Shown here: positions 56,367-64,000 of the stretch, piece by piece
Layout of the letters: each line of letters opens with the position of its first letter
Position numbering within the stretch: position 1 is the stretch's first letter
From: Coniferiporia sulphurascens
Lineage: Eukaryota; Basidiomycota; Agaricomycetes; Hymenochaetales; Hymenochaetaceae
Direction of reading: 5' to 3'
Assembly (NCBI GenBank): GCA_002794785.1
Contig: NBBA01000002.1
Location: forward strand, 496,001-560,000
Length of the DNA stretch: 64,000 nucleotides
The notes under the pieces: model-generated
The model's input: only the letters and a program-made list of their open reading frames with translations
The model's database searches: none
Told to the model about the DNA's origin: nothing
Position numbers and translations under genes: made by a program

Positions 56367-57070
56367 TCATACGCGTTCGTAAGGAGGGGGAGCTACGGGC
56401 TATTTTTGGATTTAAGATTAAAAGTCAATCCCCAATTCCATCACGCGATGGTAACGAGACTTACCTCAGGATACGCTGGCTGTCCACTCTGCTGTAGAAA
56501 TAGAGTCAATAACGATTGTGTATTGATACGAATAACAAAGACTGACCTGCGGGTATCGTGTTTGAGGCTGACCGCCATATACTGGCCCTTGTTGAGGACC
56601 CATTTTGGACTGACGCATAGATTGCCCTTGTCCTCCAGAACCAAAGCGACCATTCCCGTTTCTGCCAAACATTCCGAAGCGTCCAAATCCTCCGCCTCCA
56701 CCTCCACCCAAGCCCGACGACATTGGTCCGGGACCGACCCCGCCCATCTGACCTCCATTTGCAAGTCTATTCCTGCGTCGACGCATCGTCATGCAGGAGC
56801 ATAGTAAGAGTAAAAACAACACGACGGCAATAGCTAAGTTTTCAAAGAAAATTGTCGTCAGCAAAGTCTGAGCTTTAATACAGTAGAGTAGCGATACCCA
56901 CCAATGACTATGCCCGCAATCGCCCCTCCAGCGATTCCTCCCCCTGAGCCGTAGCCCCCGTAACCGCCATAGCCGCCATAGCCGTTATTCTGGGCAAGAG
57001 CTGGTAAAGTGTTGCTAGCGGCGAGCAAGGTTGCTGCGAACACCGCTCTCCTTGTGTTTGGGTAGATCAT
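56367..57070 (-). CDS. small single-pass membrane protein, Gly-rich tail (family member 3)
   Basis: Four exons, 57070-56902, 56833-56547, 56491-56465, 56399-56367, all GT..AG and in frame (171 aa). Signal peptide (MIYPNTRRAVFAATLLAASNTLPALAQ), a short ectodomain of GYGGYGGYGGYG repeats, then a membrane helix split by intron 1 (GGAIAGIVIG / AIAVVLFLLLLCSC). A basic stop-transfer segment (MRRRRNR) leads to a Gly/Met/Arg-rich tail (GGGGGGGFGRFGMFGRNG, GPQQGPVYGG) ending PVAPPPYERV, a PY-type motif that could bind WW domains. TATA box at about 57129-57133 (TATATATA type). Same design as 34887-35470. Function unknown; likely plasma membrane. Confidence 0.75.
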
Positions 57071-58414
57071 TGTGGTCGTAGGATGAGATGGATTATTACT
57101 CCTTGATGTCCAGTCTCATTTTCATAGCTATATATACGGTCGAACATGTCTCAGTAGGAGGAAGAGGAGCCGGATTTTTGCAGTGCCATGAGCGCACGAT
57201 GACGCATTTACGTAGGCACTCGCGTGGTCAGAGGCTGTACAAATGCACGTGACTTAAGTCAAAACAAGTTCTCACGCCCCGCTTATGTTTTTGCTTGCTT
57301 CAGACCACTAGTACTGTGCAAAAAAACGGGTTGCTGTTCGCTCTGGATGTTGCGGATTGTATGATTTCTGGCGTCAGAAGGTACTTAGGCCGTGGTTATT
57401 CATTCTCTGGCTCAAAATGGTTTTCCCAATGCGTTCTCTACTTGCAAAAAGAAACTTGGAACGATGGCTGGGCTCTAATTGATACGAGTTCTCAACTTCT
57501 CATGATTCTCAGCGGTAATATGTGCTTGGACGACGCTGCCATAATGTCGATGCGTAGTCCACGTGTTACATTACGGGATCAAACAACGGAAGGAAGCGCG
57601 AATGTCCTCACACCTCCTTGACCATGTACATCGGACCCAGTTTCCGTGAGTCCGTTCACTGTTCTGGTGCATGTCGCATATTATTTACTTCGCCAACGTA
57701 CCCATCTCACATAAGTCAAGTCTATGCCGACTCGGAGCGGCGCAGAAAAATTCCGATACCGCCTCCTGACATGGACCTCGCCCTCTCACCCTTGCATATT
57801 CCTTGCCATCCTCTTATCAACTCTAAAGCCGAATTCACTCCGATCCTCCTACACTTTCTTCCACCTCGTTCACGGTTTACCGCATTACAAATTGCGGCAG
57901 CAAATTTACCCCATTAGCGCAGTACGTGTCCGTATTCCGCTCCGTCGCCACTCATCTCGGATGGCTATCGTCAGATGTCGCAGTGTTCAACCGTCTGAGG
58001 CTCCGAAACTCGAATTACGATACCTTTTTCAGGATTTAGCGTTCATCAAAACTCCACTCGTGTCAAGACCGATTCTTCCTCTCTTCGAGTAGAGCGGTCT
58101 AATGCCGATAGGACGGCCCACACTCGGATCGCACGCTGGGCTTGACCTTGTATGGTGCTCAGCGAGACCGATATGGGGGCATCCAGTCAATGTTACATCA
58201 TGGGGTGGATGCGCGGCTTGCGCAGTTTATGCCTGGACAAACTATATGATCACGAGGAATATAAAGAGAGAGACCTATTAAACGGAATCCTCTCCTTAGT
58301 TCCGCTGTTGAATCTCCCGCGGTCTCTACCGTACTAGCCTCAATTCCCGTGAGCGCGTTCGTCGTCATGGTGTACTCTTTACCCCAATCTTACAGGTCTA
58401 CCCATACACCAGAC
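57071..58414. other. 1.3-kb stretch without a resolved gene
   Basis: Left part is the promoter of the minus-strand membrane protein; the right part is upstream of the BTB copy 2. Frames between 57295 and 58092 are unrecognised and may be degraded. Confidence 0.4.
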
Positions 58415-59374
58415 ATGTCGTGTATCCTTGATATACCTTTGGCTGAAGATGATTATCGGCAGGATTTACCTGTGGTTGTAGTTGAAAATCAGCAGGATCC
58501 GGAGTACTGCTCGCCTGACGCAGATCTTGTCCTCTCGTCGTGCGATGGTACACTTTTCGCTGTGCATTCGTTGATCTTGAAGATAGCATCGAGCTTCTTT
58601 CGCGATATGCTCGCTATTCCCCGCGCCTCCAACGAAAACGGAGCCGACGCGATCACAGTGGCTGAGAACAAAGCGACTCTCAGGGCACTCCCGGACATCA
58701 TATATCCCGATAAGGGTTGCGGTACGGATCCAGGCTCCAGCTTCGAGCTTTTCCAGGACCTTTGCATCGCAGCGGACAAATACGACATGCCCATGGCAAT
58801 CACCCACATGCGTAATCTCAGTCCTGCCGCGGGTCGCAAGTTCCCATCCATTCCTGTGTATGGACTAATGAGTAAACTCGGCTGGAGAGAGGAGATGAAG
58901 GTGGTATCGACGGAGACACTGCGGTACAACATTCTATCGCCTAATCCGGAACTACGACACGAACTACTGTCATGCGATCATGCTGCTACTTTGGAGCTCG
59001 TGTCTTTGCATGTGCTGCGCAGAACCAAGCTCATTGACACTATGGATGTCTGTAATCCCAAGTTCTGGGGATCGGTGCTTGTCATTCCTGTATCAAGTTG
59101 CTCGTGTTTGACCTCGAGACGTCTTCCTATCTCCTTGATGAAGTGCTTCCTATACAAAGTATCTAGAGAGATGGAGAATTGTCCAAATGGTGATTTCCTT
59201 CGGACCCGATCCTTCTTCGATTCGGAGATAGAGTTTATCAATTTATGAAGAGAGAGCTTCCCGGATGTTGCTTATAGATGTAGCTCTCATGTCAGTGGCA
59301 CTCGCATATTCGACAAGGACAGGTTTATCAACAAGGTTTCGGAAGAACTGGGGAAACTGCCATTGACCGTCTGA
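58415..59374 (+). pseudogene. BTB/POZ-domain protein (copy 2), premature stop
   Basis: Paralog of 46560-47588 and 60209-61192. BTB core DADLVLSSCDGTLFAVHSL, FFRDMLAIPRAS, LPDIIYPDKG and DLCIAADKYDMPMAITHM is intact, as is the C-terminal block LMKCFLYKVSREMENCPNGD. At 59246-59248 the frame meets TGA where both paralogs have a Trp codon (E-x-W-N-A); the frame stays open for another 41 codons (SFPDVAYRC...FDKDRFINKVSEELGKL) and ends at the expected place, 59372-59374. This indicates a recent TGG-to-TGA change. The shortened 277-aa product still has the whole BTB domain and might work. Confidence 0.8.
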
Positions 59375-60208
59375 AGTCTGTAGGTGTGTAGCTCCAATCT
59401 ATCGCCTGTAGCTCATTCTAACACAGGGCTTAAATGTGAAAAATGAAAATCAACAAATAGGTGATGTGCTTTGAGAAGATAAGTCTGTTCTCATGTAAGA
59501 TGGAGATTACGTATATAGCGTTACTTTTGCGTGCTGCCACCACAGTGCCCGCTCGAATCGTCCTAAGTCCCATACACCTTCGATTCCTGACATCCACTAT
59601 TTGTAATTGGTGCTGGGAAAACCCATGATGGCGCGTATTTACAACTACTTGATTTTTTCTGCGAGACAAATTTGCGTTGTAAAACATTGATTTTATCCAT
59701 GTCCAGCACTCCTTCAGGCCTTTGGTCTGCATGATATATTACCCTTTTGCTACAGCTTATACATTGATATTGTAAGGAGGTTATACATGGGTGAGAAAGA
59801 TATGTAAAGTGGACAGTAGTAACTCGCCTACTAGTACACATACCTCTCGACTCCCTAGCTTTAGACCACCTGTATCCCGCATTGCGATATACATTGTGTT
59901 CAAAGTAGCTCTAGAATTTTCCCAATTATGTGATGTAGACGGCAGGCCCTCTCGGCTACACTTCCTGTAACGTTGTAGTAACGTTGTGTCCGTTGGCTAC
60001 CTAACAAAGAAATTCGTATAGCGGCTGATGTCAGCATACCATGGCGTGTCGTGTTTACTTTGAACGTCCCTATCCCTAATCCTCGCAATCTTCGTGACAT
60101 TCCGGGATTGATTTCTGTGAGCCCTTACTTCACAGTCATGCACAAGACAGTCCTGAAGACTTACTTGTCCAGGACCCAGTGTCTCATACCCCCAGCACAA
60201 GGCTTACT
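59375..60208. other. intergenic between BTB copies 2 and 3
   Basis: No gene supported; AT-rich left half, promoter side on the right. Confidence 0.45.
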
Positions 60209-61192
60209 ATGTCAAGTACTACAGATACCCCAACCGTGACTCAAGTCGAGGGTCTCTGGGACCCGGAGTACTGCTCGACCGAGGCAGATCTCGTTGTCTC
60301 ATCATGCGATGGTACATTTTTCGCTGTACATTCGTTAATCCTGAAGATGGCATCGAGCGTCTTCCGCGATATGCTCGCCATTCCCCAAGCCTCCCAGGAG
60401 GACCGAACCGACACGATCGCACTAGCAGAGAACAAGTTGATCCTTAGGGCACTCCTAAACATCATATATCCCGACAAGATTTTTAGTCCAGGTCCGGGCC
60501 CGAACTTCGAGCATTACAGGGACTTGTGCGTCGCAGCAGACAAATACGGTATGCCGGCGGCAACCACTTATCTACGCAATCTCGGCCCCGCCGCAGGCCG
60601 TGCATTCCCGCCCATCCTAGTGTACGGATTAATGAGCAGGCTTGGTTGGGAAGAAGAAATGAAAGCGGTGTCTCCGGAGACACTGAGGTATAACATCTTA
60701 TTACCGAGTCTAGCTTTGCAACGTCAGCTGTTGTTATGCGACCCAGCCGCTATTTTGAAGCTCGTGTCTCTACATGTGCGACGAAGAGTACGACTTCTCG
60801 CCGTATTGGACATTAGGAACTTGGAAGACCCTTCAGGCCACAATATCTTCTGGAACTCTGTAATCGTCAAATACAAAACTGGAGCCTGCAACTGTCCGCC
60901 TACAGGACGTCTCTCTATGATGAAGAGCTTCTTGTATAAGTTGTCAGAAGAGATGGAGAAGTGTCCGGGGGGTGATTTTCTCCGGACTCGATTGTTCTTT
61001 GACTCGGAACCAGAGTTCCTAGAAATGTGGAACGCAAAAATTTCCGATTCATGCTACAGTCATGGCAGCAATCCTGTGGTGCTTGACAAGGAGAAATTCA
61101 TCAGCAACATCCTGAAAGAGCTGGACAGATTACCAACGACTGTCGGGAGTCTCGAGGAAAGGTGCGCTGCTCTAACCTTAGATCTATCGTGA
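60209..61192 (+). CDS. BTB/POZ-domain protein (copy 3)
   Basis: Single exon, 327 aa; ATG at 60209 is the first true ATG and aligns with the paralogs' starts. BTB core: EADLVVSSCDGTFFAVHSL, VFRDMLAIPQAS, ALLNIIYPDK and DLCVAADKYGMPAATTYL. The conserved extension has SFLYKLSEEMEKCPGGDFLRT, FLEMWNAKISDSC and LDKEKFISNILKELDRL. Closest to copy 2 (58415-59374), from which it probably arose by tandem duplication. BTB protein-interaction role; partner unknown. Confidence 0.87.
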   Translation: MSSTTDTPTVTQVEGLWDPEYCSTEADLVVSSCDGTFFAVHSLILKMASSVFRDMLAIPQASQEDRTDTIALAENKLILRALLNIIYPDKIFSPGPGPNFEHYRDLCVAADKYGMPAATTYLRNLGPAAGRAFPPILVYGLMSRLGWEEEMKAVSPETLRYNILLPSLALQRQLLLCDPAAILKLVSLHVRRRVRLLAVLDIRNLEDPSGHNIFWNSVIVKYKTGACNCPPTGRLSMMKSFLYKLSEEMEKCPGGDFLRTRLFFDSEPEFLEMWNAKISDSCYSHGSNPVVLDKEKFISNILKELDRLPTTVGSLEERCAALTLDLS

Positions 61193-62519
61193 TAGTATTT
61201 GTTTACTATCCTTCATCCCTAGCGTTCCTGCACGAAAAGGAAGGAAGAAGTTTCAGGTTTGAGGTCTTCACCATATAATCAGCTTGATGTGGGCAACATT
61301 ATGAATTTGAAGATCCAATTTCAGCTTCCGAAAGTTGTCACCTTTACATTCCCGTGTCTGTATATAAAAAGGAGTTATTAGTCTTGCATATAATCTGGTC
61401 CATCTGCACACACAATCTGATACTTGCGAGCAAGAGATTACTGAGTATTCCGAGGTAATAGACGAAATGGAAGCGGAAGGAATTAATTAACCATTTACGT
61501 GTGAAAGAGAACATCGCAATATGTCGCGATCCAATGGGCCATGGCCGCATGTATGCATGCGATGATGTGGCATTTTTGAGCATGAGGAACGAAATGCATA
61601 CAATTTCAAGGGGCCATCAGTTTTGATCTTCATTGGCATGAGCGATTGCTCTGCAAGGTACCACTGGCGCGGTCCTTACGTCAGGTCATCCATCTACGCA
61701 CTATAACTCTCTGCTGAGCTCCGCCTGCTTCATTGCAACGAGTCGGACTACGAGTTGCGAGGAGACATCACTGGCTCTAGCCTCCCGACCCCCTGAAACG
61801 TTTAATTGTAGACCTAGGACGAGCTTAGAAAAAACGGAGTTCAACTGTTCTGCCGATTCTTATATTCTGGCCGGTTAAGGTACACTGTACTGGCATCCAA
61901 AATCATATTCTGCGATTGATGAGGAGAAGGCGTTCCGGAAAAACTCAGAAAGATCGAAGTCGACCCCCTCCCAATGAAATGGTCATGAGCTTCACGAAGA
62001 ACGGCACATGCGGTAGTTGTAACGTCGACTCAAGGTTACATACCGGACTCAATCTTCCATCTGATGAAGGTACTTCGCTATTTTAGTAGAACCTTGAGCG
62101 TAGTATATTCCGGGTGCCACAACGATCGAGACACCCACGCATTTTTACTGTGCCACCTTCCGCACACTTTGATCGTTCCTGTCCAGTGTGAAAACGCGAA
62201 CGCAGTCTGAGCCCTGAGTGCGGCGGCCGAATGGGCCAGAAGCAATGAGCTGGACTTCGTTTAAAGGCCCTTAAAATCTACAGGCCCGGTATGCTCGGAC
62301 CTGCTGTAATTAGACTAGCACTGGCATTCAACATTTCGGAAGTTATTCGCGAGGAAAACAGGATAATTCGAGAAAGACTTGGTCGCATAGAAACGCAACT
62401 CCAAAATCCTGATAAGCATTATCGCAAGCGGGCAGCCGTAATACCGTGCATACAGACGAGAGTCCCGCCAGAATTAAAGGACGGAAGAATCCAGCGTTAC
62501 GTAATCATCAACCCGTTCG
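61193..62519. other. 1.3-kb stretch without a supported gene
   Basis: Only short frames; 62291-62530 (plus, 79 codons) has a helical segment (EVIREENRIIRERLGRIETQ) but is isolated and unrecognised. Confidence 0.4.
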
Positions 62520-63302
62520 TCAGTTACTGAGCTTCGTGTGTTTGATCTTGATCTCCGAAAGCTCTACGATTTGTCCGATCGTGTTGCGTACTTCCGGCTT
62601 CGATTGCTTTCCTACCTCTTGATGCGCCTGCACAAGAACAACAGGCTCAGCGTCGTCTGCCGGCGTCGGCAGACATGAGACAGCCAAGCATGACAGGATA
62701 CACTCACCTCAAGAGATTCCCATCCGACCACCATGAAAAGATGGTCTTCTTTTTCGATGCTCGGTCCCCACGTTGAGGAGATGATCGCCGTGGTTTCCTG
62801 GCTGGTCAGGAAGTCAAGGCTGGGTGCGATATCGGCTTTCGTCTTCCCTTCTCGTAGCTTTATCGTCACGAGCTCCACCACGGGCGCGGATAGTGGCAAG
62901 TTCGGGTCGACTTTGAGTTGGACGTGGACGGTCTCGAATTCTCCCAAAGCGGACGTGAGAGTCGCTTGATAGGTGTCGCGCTGGTGCTCGTACGATTCCC
63001 AAACTGATGCGGAAGTTGATTGATTGGACTCAGGCTGGTGCAACGATGGAGGTAGGGTAATCACCGACGACTAGGTATCCTTGGTTGGGGTCCTCGACTT
63101 GGAGACCGTAGTAGGACCTTACGCATGGCCAGGCGTGTTAGTTTCATCGTTCCGCGAAGCTGCGCACGAGTTCACACTCTCACTTGATATGGCCCGGCGT
63201 GTTGCACAGAGCGTCCAGGACACTCGCGAGAGCAGCAGCCTGATCAGCGCGGTGCGTCTCGGACGCCGAGAAGGTGATGATTTCGGCGAGGGGTAACGAC
63301 AT
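62520..63302 (-). CDS. dimeric alpha/beta-barrel protein (ABM-like)
   Basis: Four exons, 63302-63184, 63117-63065, 63003-62708, 62627-62520, all GT..AG and in frame (191 aa). It begins MSLPLAEIITFSASETHRAD. Two ferredoxin-like halves can be seen: SYYGLQVEDPNQGYLVVVWESYEHQRD and, in the second half, VVELVTIKLREGKTKADI...SSTWGPSIEKEDHLFMVVGW. This pattern (GLQxEDP..., VWESYEHH, WG.S.E......VGW) is common in agaric stress-responsive A/B-barrel or antibiotic-biosynthesis-monooxygenase-like proteins. Enzymatic role unknown. Divergent from the DUF952 gene, 218 bp away. Confidence 0.75.
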
Positions 63303-63520
63303 TTGTGGTTAAGCACGTAGGGCGACGGTGGTACGTGGGGCTCATCCACAAGAGGATACCATATGTATAGTGTACTGTTGGCGGAGTTGCGCTACCAAGG
63401 TTCTATATCATTTGATGGTGCCAAAAACAGCGGGAGCAGGAAGACTTACTTAAATACGACGACTTTCGAAACCACTCAGACGCAATCGATAAGCCATCTC
63501 GTTCTGTGTCAAGCGCCACC
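63303..63520. promoter_or_regulatory. 218-bp divergent promoter, ABM-like / DUF952
   Basis: Two coding starts face away from each other with only 218 bases between them, so core promoters must be shared or very close. CATATGTATAG near 63358 is a possible TATA region for either side; no further element is certain. Confidence 0.5.
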
Positions 63521-63991
63521 ATGTCCGACACCAAGCCCACCTACATCTACAAGCTCGTCCCATCCTCTGCGCCCGTCCCCGACGTTCTCCCTGAGCGGCT
63601 GCCCGTGAGCGACATCGACCAAGCCTCAGGCTTCGTGCATCTCTCCACTGCGCCACAAGTTCCCGGCACGCTCAAGTTCTTCTTTGCGGATGACCCGCGC
63701 GTGTATGTGCTTCGTCTGAAATACGACGAGCTCGAGACGAACATACGCTGGGAGGACCCGAAGGCAGAGGTCTGCGGACCGCGTGGCGGTGAGGGCATGT
63801 TCCCGGTAAATTCCATTTCGTTTCGAGCGGAGGGTGAGACGCAAGAGAGCTTACTGCGTTTTTGTGAGCAGCACTTATATAACGGCCTGAAACTGGGAAA
63901 AGACGAAATCGAGAGCGTGGAAGTTTGGGAGAAAGGAGAAGACGGATGGGATGAAGCGCTTAAGAAGGCAGAGTCGTGGCTGGTGTATTAA
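63521..63991 (+). CDS. DUF952 family protein
   Basis: Two exons, 63521-63805 and 63872-63991 (134 aa). The ATG at 63521 has a strong context (GCCACCATGT). It carries the family pattern: YIYKLVPSSA, DIDQASGFVHLSTAPQVPGTL (the G-F-[IV]-H-L-S-T signature), VLRLKYDELETNIRWED and, across the intron, GMFP + HLYNGLKLG (F-P-H-L-Y). These small alpha/beta proteins occur from bacteria to fungi; their activity is unknown, though they resemble the ADP-ribosyltransferase-like fold in predictions. Full length, ends 9 bases before the window edge. Confidence 0.88.
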   Translation: MSDTKPTYIYKLVPSSAPVPDVLPERLPVSDIDQASGFVHLSTAPQVPGTLKFFFADDPRVYVLRLKYDELETNIRWEDPKAEVCGPRGGEGMFPVNSISFRAEGETQESLLRFCEQHLYNGLKLGKDEIESVEVWEKGEDGWDEALKKAESWLVY

Positions 63992-64000
63992 CTTCATAAC

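Overview
The window looks like nuclear DNA of a mushroom-forming basidiomycete (Agaricomycetes). Genes carry many short introns (about 50-70 nt, GT..AG). Families typical of agarics are present: BTB/POZ paralogs, the agaric-type protein kinase, DUF6533-like 7-TM proteins, Rds1-type ferritin-like secreted proteins and a DUF6535-like/WD40 membrane protein. LTR retroelements are plentiful. No bacterial or organellar feature was seen. Gene models below come from reading splice sites by eye; exon coordinates are given where reading frame and GT/AG sites agree.

Layout. 0-9 kb: three related FAD-dependent (salicylate hydroxylase-like) monooxygenase copies on the minus strand (one cut by the window edge, one nearly complete, one pseudogene), with a minus-strand F-box/RCC1 gene (SAF1-like) between the second and third. 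9.5-21 kb is the most gene-dense, conserved part: a HUA1-like zinc-binding proline-rich protein, a tandem pair of Rds1-type ferritin-like secreted proteins, a TPR + J-domain co-chaperone (DNAJC7-like), and divergent from it an S28 serine peptidase. 21.8-22.4 kb holds a frameshifted remnant.

23.3-34.5 kb is a nest of retroelements. A host kinase gene is split by a solo LTR with a perfect 5-bp target duplication (GTGAT). A Ty1/copia element, which starts in a kinase intron, is itself interrupted by a 561-bp solo LTR (target duplication CCCCT) and ends at a 1.48-kb LTR. That LTR faces a second copy head to head, giving a palindrome with about 0.8-kb arms. The second copy contains an LTR, which contains another 561-bp LTR (GTAAT), which contains a 1.35-kb LTR (CATGG). 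The 1.35-1.48-kb LTRs carry a related open reading frame inside U3, the most unusual signal in the window.

34.9-64 kb is gene-sparse accessory sequence: three dispersed members of a small single-pass membrane protein family, a DUF6533-like 7-TM gene, a secreted N-x-T repeat protein, three BTB/POZ genes (one newly broken by a TGA at a conserved Trp), an A-tailed retroposon with a 14-bp target duplication, a long multi-exon TM/WD40 gene, and at the right end a divergent pair: an ABM-like dimeric alpha/beta-barrel protein and a DUF952 protein. Several 1-3 kb stretches have only short, unsupported reading frames; they are listed as such.
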